From NCBI GenBank assembly GCA_965219565.1, contig OZ244780.1, positions 930,001 to 994,000 of the forward strand: DNA of 64,000 nt, written 5' to 3'. The notes under the pieces were generated by a model that searched no databases, was not told the origin of the DNA, and saw nothing but the letters and a program-made list of their open reading frames with translations. Each line of letters begins with the position of its first letter. The stretch's first letter is position 1. Origin of the DNA: DAOUJI01 sp965219565 (GTDB taxonomy: Bacteria; Chloroflexota; Dehalococcoidia; Lucifugimonadales; JAGWBF01). The position numbers and the translations under genes are program-made. Positions 8,891-17,786 of this stretch are shown piece after piece.

Positions 8891-10084
8891 TTAGATAGCC
8901 CCTTCCTCTTTAAGGCGGGCGGCGTCCTGTTCCGAGTAACCCAGCTCGGACAGTATCTCCATGTTGTGCTGACCCAACACCGGAGCCCCTCGTTCGACGC
9001 TTCCGGGGGTCTGGGAGAACTTGATGGGTATGCCCGCGACCTTGACCGTGCCGAGGCTGGCGTGGGGCGCTTCCTGCAGCATCTCGCGGTGAATGACCTG
9101 GGGGTCGTTGAAAACGTCGCTGACCTCGTTGATGGGTCCGCATGGAACTCCGCCCTCTTCCAGCGTTTTCACCCACTCGTCCACGGACCTCTTTCCGAAC
9201 TCTTCCTGGAGCAAAGCAACCAGCTGGGAACGGTTCCTCACCCTGTCCCCGTTCTGGTGGTAGTCGGGATGGTCGAACAGTTCTTCCCTGTCCATGGCCT
9301 TGCAGAACCTCTCCCAGAGGCGGTCGGACCCGACGGCGATGTTGATGTACTTGCCGCCCTGGCACTGGAAGGCCTGATAGGGCACCAGGGTGGGGTGGGC
9401 CGCCCCGACTTTCTCCGGGTTCTCGCCGGTGGCGAAATAATAGCCCGCCATGTAGGTCAGCCACGCCACCTGGAGGTCCAACATGGACACGTCTATGTAC
9501 TGGCCCTCGTCCAAGCCGTGCAGCGACTGGTGGAACAGTGCGGTCATTATGGCGTAGGCCCCCATCATACCGGCGCCGATGTCGGTGAGGGCGATTCCCA
9601 TTTTGGTGGGGGCGCCTCCTGGTTCGCCGGTGAGGCTCATGATGCCTCCTATGCCCTGCATCACCTGGTCATACGCAGACTTGGTGCGGTAGGGCCCGGT
9701 CTGCCCGAAGCCCGATATGGAGCAGTAGACGATTTTGGGGTTGACGGCCTTGACCGCCTCGTAGTCGATGCCCAACCTGCTGGTTACGTCGGGCGTGAAG
9801 TTCTCCACGACTATGTGGGCGTTCTTAGCCAGCTCCAGGAATATCTTCGGGCCTTCTTCATGCCGGAAGTTCAGGGTCAGGCTGCGCTTGTTCCGGTTAA
9901 TTGACAGAAAGTAAGCGCTCTCGTCCTCTATGAAGGGCGGCCCCCATTTCCGCGTGTCGTCACCGCTTCCAGGCACCTCTATCTTAATTACGTCTGCGCC
10001 ATAGTCCCCCAGCATCATGGCGCAATAAGGGCCGGCCAGCGCTCTGGTCAAGTCCAGCACGCGTATCCCTTCTAACGGCTTCAT
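8891..10084 (-). CDS. CaiB/BaiF-type (class III) CoA-transferase
   Basis: A 397-residue protein with the family's start 'PLEGIRVLDLTRALAGPYCAM' and 'YGADVIKIE', followed by 'NRNKRSLTLNF' and 'VENFTPDVTSRLG'. The conserved Asp expected to form the acyl-aspartyl intermediate is probably the one in 'ALTDIGAGMMGAYA'. These enzymes move CoA between carboxylic acids in the cytoplasm, for example formate/oxalate, carnitine or benzylsuccinate. The substrate cannot be told from sequence. The length is normal and the start ATG follows GGAGGGACTA. Confidence 0.92.
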   Translation of the reverse strand: MKPLEGIRVLDLTRALAGPYCAMMLGDYGADVIKIEVPGSGDDTRKWGPPFIEDESAYFLSINRNKRSLTLNFRHEEGPKIFLELAKNAHIVVENFTPDVTSRLGIDYEAVKAVNPKIVYCSISGFGQTGPYRTKSAYDQVMQGIGGIMSLTGEPGGAPTKMGIALTDIGAGMMGAYAIMTALFHQSLHGLDEGQYIDVSMLDLQVAWLTYMAGYYFATGENPEKVGAAHPTLVPYQAFQCQGGKYINIAVGSDRLWERFCKAMDREELFDHPDYHQNGDRVRNRSQLVALLQEEFGKRSVDEWVKTLEEGGVPCGPINEVSDVFNDPQVIHREMLQEAPHASLGTVKVAGIPIKFSQTPGSVERGAPVLGQHNMEILSELGYSEQDAARLKEEGAI

Positions 10085-10157
10085 TAGTCCCTCCGGTTGG
10101 TCGATTCAGTGTGATTGTGTGGAGAATGCGCCGGTATTCTAACCCATAGCGGCGGCG

Positions 10158-10766
10158 CTAAACAGGGTTGACGGTATCCAGGGCCCTCCGGTAGTCCTCG
10201 GGAGTATTCATGTCCAGTGCTACCTGCGGGTCATCCAGGTCCACTCTCTGGGTGCGGTCCTCGTGGCGGATTCGCAACTCTTTGACTCCCAGGGTTTCCT
10301 CACGGATTTCCAGAAGCTCGTCCAACAGACTGGCGGACAGGACTATCGGGTGGCCTCCCTTGCCTTCCCATGTCGGGACGGTGACCAGCGCGTGTCCGTT
10401 GTAGTGGGCGTCCACCACCCTCCTTATCAGGTCGGAGGTGCGGGGCTGGTCGACGTTGAGCAACAGAAGGGAGTCACCCGCTCCCAACCTCTGGAGTTCA
10501 CGCGCGCCAGCTTTGATGGAGGTGGTCTTACCCGACTTATAGTCCGGGTTGCGGACGGTATGCACCCCTGGGGAATTGGGAACAAGCGGCGCCAACTCTT
10601 CATAGGCGTGGCCCAGCACGACTATGATTGGGGAGACGTCTGCTTCCGCCAACGCGTCGACCTGACGCTGGATGAGGGGGGCGCCTCGCCAGTCAAGGAG
10701 GGCTTTGGGTTTCCCCATGCGGGTGGACTCGCCCGCTGACAAGAGAAGGGCGGCTGTTGTGGGCAC
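10158..10766 (-). CDS. MobA/MocA-like nucleotidyltransferase
   Basis: A 202-residue NTP-transferase. The nucleotide-binding start 'LLLSAGESTRMGKPKALL' (7-24) and 'LLLNVDQPRTS' fit the MobA/MocA family, which attaches CMP or GMP to molybdopterin. It starts at GTG three bases after the stop of the XdhC-like gene, so the two are translationally linked. MocA-XdhC pairs mature molybdenum hydroxylases such as xanthine or CO dehydrogenases by making the cytosine dinucleotide form and inserting it. No such enzyme gene lies in the window, so the client is elsewhere. Confidence 0.85.
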   Translation of the reverse strand: MPTTAALLLSAGESTRMGKPKALLDWRGAPLIQRQVDALAEADVSPIIVVLGHAYEELAPLVPNSPGVHTVRNPDYKSGKTTSIKAGARELQRLGAGDSLLLLNVDQPRTSDLIRRVVDAHYNGHALVTVPTWEGKGGHPIVLSASLLDELLEIREETLGVKELRIRHEDRTQRVDLDDPQVALDMNTPEDYRRALDTVNPV

Positions 10767-10769
10767 AGG

Positions 10770-11906
10770 TCAGTCTGAGGCTGCCTGGCCCGCCAGGGCC
10801 TTGCCCACAGCCCGGTCAAAGTACCGTTCCTCCATCTTCATGGGACCGCCTTTGCCGTCGTGGCGGAACATGATGATTTCGGACATGATGCTCACGGCCA
10901 ACTCCTCCGGAGTCCTGGCGCCTATGTCTAGGCCGACGGGAGCGTGCACAGCCTTGAGCCTATCGGGGGACATGCCCAGCTGGACCAGCCGCTGGTAGAT
11001 CATTATAGTCTTGCGCCTGCTTCCCAGCAGGCCGATGTACTTGGCCGGAGTCTTGACGGCCGCTTCCAGGGCTACGTCGTCGAACCAGTGGCCTCTAGTT
11101 GCCACGACGATGAAGGTGTTGGCGTTTATTGGCACGTCTTCGAAGCTGTGGCCGTAGTCCGGGACTTTGAACGTTCCGGCTGCGTCCGGGAACCGCTCCG
11201 CGTTGGAGAATTCCTCCCTGTCGTCCACCACGTATATCCTGTAGCCCAGCAACACCGCGAGGTTGTAGGTGGCCCTAGCCACGTGGCCCCCGCCCACCAA
11301 CACCAGGGTGGGAGGAGTGGTGACCCCTTCCACGAAAATCTCAACCCCGTCGTGGGTCATCAGGTCCTTGTTGTTTCCCAGGTCCGCCACCTGCCTTGCG
11401 GCTTCCAGGGCCATCCGGTCCAGTTCTTCATCTCCCAGGCTGCCTTTCGTGGAGCCGTCGTCTCTGAGTAGAAGCCGGGCTCCCATCTCGCCACGGCCCG
11501 AATCTGACCTGACCACGGTGGCGACGCTGACGGGGCGCCCGCTCTCGTAGGCCTCCATCATCTCCCTGGCGTAGGGCAGGAAGTCCTCCCCGCCTCTTAG
11601 AGGTTCCAGGAAGAAGTACATGGAGCCGCCGCAGACCAGCCCGTCCCTTGCGGCGATGTCCTCGTTGAGAAGGTAGTCCTTGTACTCGGGGCCGTCGCCC
11701 TTGCGCAGTATTTCCTTGGCTGCGTACCAGATGTCTCCTTCAACGCAGCCGCCGCCCAGAGTCCCTATGCCCGAACCGTCCTGGCGCACCAGTAGCTGCG
11801 CACCGGGTTTCTGGGGCGTGGAGCCTTTGGTCCGCACCACCGTGGCCATGACGCAGGGTGAACCCTGCTCCAGCAACCTTGCAGCTTCTTCTACCGTTTC
11901 TCTCAT
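10770..11906 (-). CDS. XdhC/CoxI family molybdoenzyme maturation factor
   Basis: A 378-residue protein with the N-terminal XdhC/CoxI domain ('VRTKGSTPQKPGAQLLV', 'GTLGGGCVEGD', 'LVCGGSM') and the C-terminal Rossmann domain ('LVLVGGGHVARATYNLA', then 'YIGLLGSRRK'). Family members bind sulfurated molybdenum cofactor and hand it to xanthine- or CO-dehydrogenase-type enzymes. The partner nucleotidyltransferase is directly downstream. The arrangement XdhC then MocA is a known two-gene maturation unit. Confidence 0.9.
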   Translation of the reverse strand: MRETVEEAARLLEQGSPCVMATVVRTKGSTPQKPGAQLLVRQDGSGIGTLGGGCVEGDIWYAAKEILRKGDGPEYKDYLLNEDIAARDGLVCGGSMYFFLEPLRGGEDFLPYAREMMEAYESGRPVSVATVVRSDSGRGEMGARLLLRDDGSTKGSLGDEELDRMALEAARQVADLGNNKDLMTHDGVEIFVEGVTTPPTLVLVGGGHVARATYNLAVLLGYRIYVVDDREEFSNAERFPDAAGTFKVPDYGHSFEDVPINANTFIVVATRGHWFDDVALEAAVKTPAKYIGLLGSRRKTIMIYQRLVQLGMSPDRLKAVHAPVGLDIGARTPEELAVSIMSEIIMFRHDGKGGPMKMEERYFDRAVGKALAGQAASD

Positions 11907-12152
11907 CCGCTTCTCTCAATTGGGGCGTGTAAGGGATCGTGCCCTATAGCCCACCGCTCTATAGAAAGGATACCAAATATCTGGCTGCCCTTCCATCCGC
12001 ACAGGTTAGGCGATGAACTGGCGCCGGATGCTATTCTCCGCCTTTGGGGATGAGTATGACGCACAGCCAGCCGTTAGGGACACCATCGGCCAGGGTTCAG
12101 GGATTGATTCGGTGCACGGAAGGGAAGAGGCTCTCTTACGGGGAATTGGCGC

Positions 12153-12452
12153 CTAGGTAGGCTCAGCCCCATTGTCCGATTGTGTCCCTATGATCAAGTT
12201 GCGAAGGTCTTGATGTTGGCTATCCATCTTGGTGTCCAGGGACTTGAAACTATCAACCATTAACTCTGTCAAGGTCTCGAAACCCTGACTCACGATGCCT
12301 GCCAGAGCTCACAACTCTTGGTCATGCCTGGCAACCGTGGTCTTCAGTTCGTCAAGCTCACTCACGACAGCCTCGAGAATGTACACGAAGGTGTCTGGGG
12401 ATTCCTCGACTGGCTTGGGCGGGCGTCCCAGTTTCCTGAGTGTGTCCCCCAT
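12153..12452 (-). pseudogene. Small coiled-coil gene interrupted by an in-frame TGA
   Basis: Reading from the ATG at 12452 gives a 47-residue peptide (starting MGDTLRKLGRPPKPV, then heptad-like 'ILEAVVSELDELKTTVARHDQEL') that ends at TGA 12309-12311. The same frame stays open for another 51 codons of coiled-coil-like sequence ('GFETLTELMVDSFKSLDTKMD') and stops at TAG 12153-12155. The continuity of composition and heptads across the stop suggests a recent nonsense mutation in a 99-residue protein. It resembles in style the coiled-coil protein at 5191-5412. SelA is encoded 4 kb away, but I see no selenocysteine insertion hairpin, so read-through is not proposed. Bases 11907-12152 hold nothing I recognise. 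Confidence 0.5.
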
Positions 12453-12536
12453 GCTGGCCTCTTACTTCTCACCAGAATAGTGGACGTCCAGACGTCGTAT
12501 GTCAAGCGAAGAATGTCAGGCACGAGGGGAGGACGA

Positions 12537-14567
12537 CTAACGGTTTACGTGCTTCCGGCGGTTGTTGACGTAGTCCACCAGGACGAACTCGCCCAGCTTG
12601 TCGGGAGCGCTGTAGAAAGCCCTGCCCCGGTTGATGCGCGTCATCCGGTCCACGAAGTCCATCAGCTGGTAGTTGTTCTCCAGCATGAAGGTGTTTATGA
12701 CGATGCCTTCCTGGGTGCACTTCCGGGCTTCCTTCAAGGTTTCCATGATGGTCTTGTAACTGGGAGGGTAGCTGAACAGTGACTGGTTGCCCTCCAGGTA
12801 GGCCGTGGGTTCCCCGTCGGTGATGAGCAGTATCTGGCGTGAGCCGCCCTTTTCCTTGGACAGCAGCTTCCGGGAGAGCATCAGCGCGTGGTGGATGTTG
12901 GTGCCGGAGACCCAGGAGTTCCAGTTGGACTTGGCAAGCTCATCTTCCTTGATTTCGACGGCGTAGTCGGAGAACCCCACCACGTAGAGGTTGTCCCTAG
13001 GGAACTGGCTGTGTATGAGGGCGAACAGGGCCATAGCCACCTTTTTGGCGGCGTGGAAACTGCCGAAAAGCCCCATTGATCGGCTCTGGTCGAGCAACAC
13101 CACGGTGGCGGCCCTGGTCATGTGCTCGTTGCGGTATATCTCGAAGTCTTCAGGAGTCAGCTTGACGGGCAGGTCCGGACCCGTCCGGGTGATGGCGTTC
13201 TTCACGGTGGTGTTCAGGTCCAGCTGGAAGGGATCGCCAAACTCGTAGGTCTTGGTCTCGGTGATGGTGTCCCCGCCTCCGCCCCGGTTGTCAAGCTCGT
13301 GATTGCCCATGCGGTCCTTCTTCAGATTGACGAAGACCTCTTTCAGCGCCCTTTGGCCGATGCGCCGGATGGCTTTGGCCGTCAGGTCGGGCCGTGCGCC
13401 GTCGGTGATGTAGCCTGCTTCCTTCAGTTGCTCCATCAGCTTCTGGAGCTGTTCCCAGGCCTTGCGGGCCTCTTCACCCAGTTGCTCTTCCAGCTGCTGC
13501 GGGTCCAGGTCGTCCGGGTTGCCCGACCTCATGGTCTGCCTTATGGCCCGTTCCAACTCGTCCATGCTCTGGAGGTCCGACATCAACTCCATGGCCTGAT
13601 CCAAGGTCAGGCTCTCGTCTCCCAGGAAGGGGTATTGGCGCCTGAGCTCGTCCATGGGCATCAGCTGTTCCATCAGCGAGGCCAGCTGGGCCATCTGCCG
13701 CTGGGTTTCAGGGTCGAGGACGGAGTTCAGGGCCTCTTCCATCTCTCGGCGCGCCTCCGGGGACATGCTGTCCATCATCGATTGCATCTGGGCCATCTGT
13801 TGCAGCATGTGCTGCATCAGCTCTTCCAGGTTTTGGGGCGGGTTCGGGCCGAACATCTGGCCGTACTGTTGCATGAACCCGTCGAAATCGGGTTGCTGTC
13901 CGTTTGCCTGGTCCTGGAGCATCTGGTTCAGCTGGCTCAGCATGTCCCGCATGGCAGCCATGTCGTCAGGGGTCATGTCTTTGAGCCGCTGCATGATGTC
14001 CTGGGACAGGTTCTGGGCCATTTGGCTCTGGAGCATGTCCAAGAGTTCCTGGAACTTCCGCTGGGCCTCGGGGTCCATGAAGTCGTACTCCATGAGCTCC
14101 CGGATGGCTCCTCCGGCGCTTTCGGGGAGGGCGTCCAGCTTTTCCAGATTGCGTTGGGCCCGCTGTTCCAGCAGCTTGGTCAGTTGCTCCATCTGGGCCC
14201 GCTCGGGGCCTTCGGCGTCGCCGGCCTTGGACGCGGCTTCATCCAGCCGCTTGCCGATTCCTTCCCTTTCGGTCTTCAGGACATCTTTGAGCCGCTCTTT
14301 GATGTCCTCCATAACCGAGTCCATGTTGTACCGCTGGAGCTGCTCTTTTCGCCGGTCCTTCAGCTTGTCCAGAAGGTCCCGCAGGCCGGGCATCTGTCTG
14401 CCGGACTGGTCCTTCATGCCCCGGCGCATCAGCTCTCTCAGGGCACGGAATACGTCTCCGTCGGCAAGGACGTCGTTGGACAGATGGTCCATCAACTCAT
14501 CGGCGTCCATCTGGAAGACGTCTTGTGAGCCGTCCCACCGACTGTATCTATAGCGACCGCTTAACAT
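12537..14567 (-). CDS. VWA-domain protein with long Met/Gln-rich helical region
   Basis: A 676-residue protein. The first ~420 residues are charged and helical, unusually rich in Met, Gln and Leu between about 180 and 330 (for example 'MLQQMAQMQSMMDSM'). The C-terminal third is a von Willebrand A domain with the MIDAS parts DQSRS in 'VVLLDQSRSMG', Thr in 'SGTNIHHAL' and Asp in 'LITDGEPTAY'. VWA proteins of this kind usually act with a MoxR-type AAA+ ATPase in complex assembly; no such ATPase is in the window. It lies 114 bases after the enoyl-CoA hydratase gene on the same strand. The function is not established. Confidence 0.78.
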   Translation of the reverse strand: MLSGRYRYSRWDGSQDVFQMDADELMDHLSNDVLADGDVFRALRELMRRGMKDQSGRQMPGLRDLLDKLKDRRKEQLQRYNMDSVMEDIKERLKDVLKTEREGIGKRLDEAASKAGDAEGPERAQMEQLTKLLEQRAQRNLEKLDALPESAGGAIRELMEYDFMDPEAQRKFQELLDMLQSQMAQNLSQDIMQRLKDMTPDDMAAMRDMLSQLNQMLQDQANGQQPDFDGFMQQYGQMFGPNPPQNLEELMQHMLQQMAQMQSMMDSMSPEARREMEEALNSVLDPETQRQMAQLASLMEQLMPMDELRRQYPFLGDESLTLDQAMELMSDLQSMDELERAIRQTMRSGNPDDLDPQQLEEQLGEEARKAWEQLQKLMEQLKEAGYITDGARPDLTAKAIRRIGQRALKEVFVNLKKDRMGNHELDNRGGGGDTITETKTYEFGDPFQLDLNTTVKNAITRTGPDLPVKLTPEDFEIYRNEHMTRAATVVLLDQSRSMGLFGSFHAAKKVAMALFALIHSQFPRDNLYVVGFSDYAVEIKEDELAKSNWNSWVSGTNIHHALMLSRKLLSKEKGGSRQILLITDGEPTAYLEGNQSLFSYPPSYKTIMETLKEARKCTQEGIVINTFMLENNYQLMDFVDRMTRINRGRAFYSAPDKLGEFVLVDYVNNRRKHVNR

Positions 14568-14681
14568 AACTGCTGTCTGGGATGAAGCCGGATACCGTAA
14601 GGGACTTTTTGCCTCCCCTGCTCCCTGTCCCTCATGTTGCGCCCTGGGCGCTGCTGTGATTCCAGGGTAAGCTCCGCGACT

Positions 14682-15533
14682 TTACCGGCCTTTGAAGGCG
14701 GGTTTGCGCTTTTCCACGAAAGCCCTGACGGCTTCCTTGTGGTCATCCGTGCTTCTGGCGATGTCTTGGGCGGCGTGGCCCATCTCCAGGCTTTCTTCCA
14801 GGCTGACATCCATGGACTTTCTGACCAGATACTTAATCAGGGACATTGCTTGGGTGGGTCCGTTGGCTAGCCTCGCGGCCAGTTCCATGGCGGCGGGCAT
14901 CAACTCGTCGTGGGGATAGACTTTGCTGGCCAGGCCCAGACGGTAGGCCTCGTTTCCGTCGATTCTGTCTCCTGTGTACTGTATGAGAAGCGTGTTGCTC
15001 AGTCCGATTAGCCGAGGCAGTTGCCAGCAGCTTCCGTCTCCGGGTATTAACCCTCTGAGAACGAAGGCTTCCGAAAAGATCGCATTCTCCGAGGCCAGGC
15101 GGATGTCGCAGGCGAGGGAGATGCCCATGCCTACGCCCATAGCGTAGCCGTTGACGGCGGCGATGGACGGCTTCTGCAGGTCGTGGATGCGGAGGGGGAA
15201 GTTACCCACTCTCCAGGCTTCATCCGATTCTGCCCGGGACCCGAACCGCTTCTCCATCTTGCCCCAGGGAAGTTCGGCTTTTTCAGCAGGCGGCTCGTCT
15301 GAGCGCTGCTGGGCTTCCCGGTCCATTCGCCGGACGTTGGCGCCGGAGCAGAAGGCGGGGTCGGCGCCGGTGAGGAGAAGTACGCGGTCGTCCGGGTCCT
15401 GCTCGAAACGGTCCAACTCAGCCCTGATCTGTGCGGTCATGTCCGCTCCCAGAGAGTTGCGCGTAGGCGGGTCGTCCATGGTTATGACGAGCACCCCGTC
15501 CGTACGTTCAACTCTGATCATCTGGTCAGCCAT
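14682..15533 (-). CDS. Enoyl-CoA hydratase/isomerase family protein
   Basis: A 283-residue crotonase-fold protein. The oxyanion-hole segments are 'PAFCSGANVRRM' (about 62-73) and 'VNGYAMGVGMGISLACDIRLAS' with its downstream 'FVLRGLIPGDGSCWQLPRLIG'. Crotonases hydrate, isomerise or cleave acyl-CoA thioesters. The usual second catalytic Glu region reads 'RGLIPGDGS', with Asp where hydratases often have Glu, so isomerase or other activity is possible. The ATG at 15533 follows GGAGGA at five bases and is preferred over an upstream frame extension. Confidence 0.88.
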   Translation of the reverse strand: MADQMIRVERTDGVLVITMDDPPTRNSLGADMTAQIRAELDRFEQDPDDRVLLLTGADPAFCSGANVRRMDREAQQRSDEPPAEKAELPWGKMEKRFGSRAESDEAWRVGNFPLRIHDLQKPSIAAVNGYAMGVGMGISLACDIRLASENAIFSEAFVLRGLIPGDGSCWQLPRLIGLSNTLLIQYTGDRIDGNEAYRLGLASKVYPHDELMPAAMELAARLANGPTQAMSLIKYLVRKSMDVSLEESLEMGHAAQDIARSTDDHKEAVRAFVEKRKPAFKGR

Positions 15534-15574
15534 GCGTTCCTCCCGGTCTGGGAATGGTAGAAAGGCCTTTAGCC

Positions 15575-15603
15575 GTGACAATTCTACACCACGTTCCTAT
15601 AAT
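15575..15603 (+). promoter_or_regulatory. Candidate promoter for the MOSC gene
   Basis: GTGACA at 15575-15580 and a perfect TATAAT at 15598-15603 are separated by 17 bases, a near-ideal sigma-70-type promoter, 57 bases upstream of the TTG start of the MOSC gene. Confidence 0.65.
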
Positions 15604-15660
15604 GTGATAGTCTTAGCCAGAGGGTACTTGCAGGCGTAGATTGGATAGGGGGCGATAACG

Positions 15661-16125
15661 TTGGCCCAAGACACAACGGGAAAAGTTCTGGCGATACAGG
15701 TTAGCAAAGAACGGCGTCAGCCCATGACCTCCACGGAAACCGCTACAGCCATTGCCGACGTGGGAATCGAAGGGGACAGACACGCCCAGAGAGGTTTCGC
15801 AAGACAAGTCCTGATAATGGACAGGGAAACCCTCGACCTTCTGGGCCTTTCTCCCGGACAAATCAAAGAGAACATCACCATTGAGGGCGTAGACCTGAGC
15901 GGCATCCGCCCCGGGCAAGTCTTCTTCTTCGGCGACGAAGTAACCATGGAAGCCACCGGCGACTGCGAGCCGTGCGGCCGCATGGACGAGATACGCGCCG
16001 GTCTGCGCGAAACGCTCCAGGGCAGGCGGGGCATCCTGGCCATGGTGCTGAATGGCGGCGAGCTCCGCGTGGGAGACAGCGTCAGAGTCGAGCCTTCCCC
16101 TGAGGCCCTCCAATCTAACTCCTAG
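15661..16125 (+). CDS. MOSC-domain protein
   Basis: A 154-residue stand-alone MOSC protein starting at TTG. Family marks are 'GIEGDRHAQRG' near residue 36, 'KENITIEGVDL' and the cysteine segment 'GDCEPCGRMDEIRAGL' (about 100-115), ending with 'GILAMVLNGGELRVGDSVRV'. MOSC proteins bind molybdenum cofactor or its sulfur through the conserved cysteine. Together with the XdhC/MocA pair 4 kb away, this hints that the organism uses molybdoenzymes. A strong candidate promoter lies just upstream. Confidence 0.85.
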   Translation: MAQDTTGKVLAIQVSKERRQPMTSTETATAIADVGIEGDRHAQRGFARQVLIMDRETLDLLGLSPGQIKENITIEGVDLSGIRPGQVFFFGDEVTMEATGDCEPCGRMDEIRAGLRETLQGRRGILAMVLNGGELRVGDSVRVEPSPEALQSNS

Positions 16126-16192
16126 TCTCCGCCCCCTGTCGGGGCCTGCCTTCCGCCCAAGGTCTTTCGATAGTCAAAGCTTTGTTCTCTCC

Positions 16193-16240
16193 GTTCGTGG
16201 TGAGCTTGTCGAACCGCCATTCGACCGGCTCAGGGTGAAC
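16193..16240 (+). repeat. REP-like inverted repeat
   Basis: Two imperfectly complementary arms, 16193-16214 and 16220-16240, contain the motifs 'GAGCTTGTCGAAC' and 'TTCGACCGGCTCAGGGTGAAC'. This resembles the widely scattered bacterial intergenic repeat built around 'TTCGACAGGCTCAG'. It lies between the MOSC gene and selA and could form a hairpin in RNA. Confidence 0.6.
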
Positions 16241-16346
16241 GTAAAGACGTGGAGTCCTACCCCAACATTACTCCCACGCCCAAGGCGTTCGCGGACGGCC
16301 CGTGTTAGAATAGGGAGAACACCCCGCCCAGAGGTGGACATCCCCT

Positions 16347-17720
16347 ATGCAGTACCGCGACCTGCCCAGCGTTGAAAGCATCCTTTCCACCCGTTCCATC
16401 CGGGCCTTGAACAGCGAGTACTCCAGAGAGTGGCTGACCACACTGGTGCGCGAAGAGATTGACCGGGTCCGCAAGTCCATAAATGAGTTGGACGGGAATA
16501 GAGGCCAGCCGATTACCGCTGAGCGAATTACCGAACAGGTGGCGGCACGGGTGGAGAGGCTAGGGAAGGTCAACCCCGTCCCCGTAATCAACGCCACTGG
16601 GGTCATAATCCACACCAATCTGGGCAGGGCGCCCCTCAGCCTGGAGTCTATGGAGGCTGTCCTGCAAGCCTCGGAAGGCTACTCTAATTTGGAGCTAAAC
16701 CTGGACGACGGACGGAGGGGGAGCAGACAAGCCCACGTTCAGCATCTTCTCAGGCACCTTACCGGGGCGGAAGCGGCCATAGTCGTCAACAACAACGCCT
16801 CGGCGGTCCTTCTGGGGTTGTCGGCGTTGGCAACGGGCAAAGAGGTTATCGTCTCCCGAGGGGAAGAGGTTGAGATAGGAGGCGGGTTCCGCATACCGGA
16901 TGTTCTCCGACAAAGCGGGGCTACCCTGGTGGAGGTTGGGACGACCAACCGGACCTATGCTGCCGACTACAGCGCCGCCATCACCGAGAACACCGCCGCC
17001 CTGCTAAAAGTCCACGCCAGCAACTTCCGAGTGGAGGGCTTTACCCACTCTCCGGACACGGCAGAGTTGGTTCAGGTCGGGGCACGGCATGGAGTGCCGG
17101 TGCTTCACGACATAGGCAGCGGCTGCTTTCTGAACACCCAGGACTACGGTCTTGCCCACGAACCCACGCCGCAGGAAGCTATCTCGGCTGGCGCCAAGCT
17201 GGTCTTCTTCTCCGGGGACAAGCTTATGGGCGGCCCCCAGTGCGGAATCGTTGTGGGAACCAGAGAGTTGGTAACGCGCCTGGAACGTCACCCGCTGGCC
17301 AGGGCGGTGCGAATCGACAAGCTGAGCTTGGCGGCCCTGGTGGCCACGCTTCTTCACTATATTAAGGGAGAAGCCGAGGAAAAGGTGCCGGTTTGGCGAA
17401 TGATCGCCGCATCGGCAGGGGAGATCGAGGATCGGGCGTACCACTGGCAGACCATCATGGGGCGGGGAGCCCAAGTCAGGCGAAGCCTCTCCACCATCGG
17501 AGGAGGCAGCCTGCCCGGGGAGACGCTGGGCACGTGGGTGGTCGCCCTGGAAACCCAAATGCTGGGCGGCCCACAAGGAGTTGTGGACCGGCTGCGGAGC
17601 CATTCGACGCCCGTTTTGGCCCGCATCGAAGAAAACCGGGTTGTCTTGGACCCCCGCACGGTTTTCCTGGAGGAAGAGGAATCCCTCTTTAGAGCAGCCC
17701 GAGAAGCCCTCGGCGTTTAG
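16347..17720 (+). CDS. selA: L-seryl-tRNA(Sec) selenium transferase
   Basis: A 457-residue PLP enzyme. SelA converts Ser-tRNA(Sec) to Sec-tRNA(Sec) using selenophosphate. Clear family marks are 'VINATGVIIHTNLGRAPLS' (about 80-98), 'GYSNLELNL', 'VNNNASAVLLGL' and the PLP-lysine segment 'FFSGDKLMGGPQCGI'. The N-terminal helical domain ('LPSVESILS', 'REEIDRVRKSI') is present, so the protein is full length. A TAGAAT that could be a -10 lies at 16306-16311. selB, selD and tRNA-Sec were not seen in the window, so the rest of the pathway is elsewhere; the gene itself implies that the organism makes selenoproteins. Confidence 0.95.
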   Translation: MQYRDLPSVESILSTRSIRALNSEYSREWLTTLVREEIDRVRKSINELDGNRGQPITAERITEQVAARVERLGKVNPVPVINATGVIIHTNLGRAPLSLESMEAVLQASEGYSNLELNLDDGRRGSRQAHVQHLLRHLTGAEAAIVVNNNASAVLLGLSALATGKEVIVSRGEEVEIGGGFRIPDVLRQSGATLVEVGTTNRTYAADYSAAITENTAALLKVHASNFRVEGFTHSPDTAELVQVGARHGVPVLHDIGSGCFLNTQDYGLAHEPTPQEAISAGAKLVFFSGDKLMGGPQCGIVVGTRELVTRLERHPLARAVRIDKLSLAALVATLLHYIKGEAEEKVPVWRMIAASAGEIEDRAYHWQTIMGRGAQVRRSLSTIGGGSLPGETLGTWVVALETQMLGGPQGVVDRLRSHSTPVLARIEENRVVLDPRTVFLEEEESLFRAAREALGV

Positions 17721-17786
17721 TCCGAGCGCACTTCAGTCAGCGCTTCGAGCGGGGCGCCTTATCGCTTTCCGATATTACAGAATTGC

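Noticed and set aside
8837..9904. A 355-codon plus-strand open frame
   Set aside because: Antisense shadow of the CoA-transferase, which is well supported.
12309..12311. TGA as a selenocysteine codon
   Set aside because: No insertion hairpin seen just downstream and no redox context; a nonsense mutation is simpler.
13122..14528. A 468-codon plus-strand open frame
   Set aside because: It is antisense to the Met/Gln-rich VWA gene. Its His/Leu/Val-rich low-complexity product is what biased codons of the opposite strand would give, and no family is recognisable.
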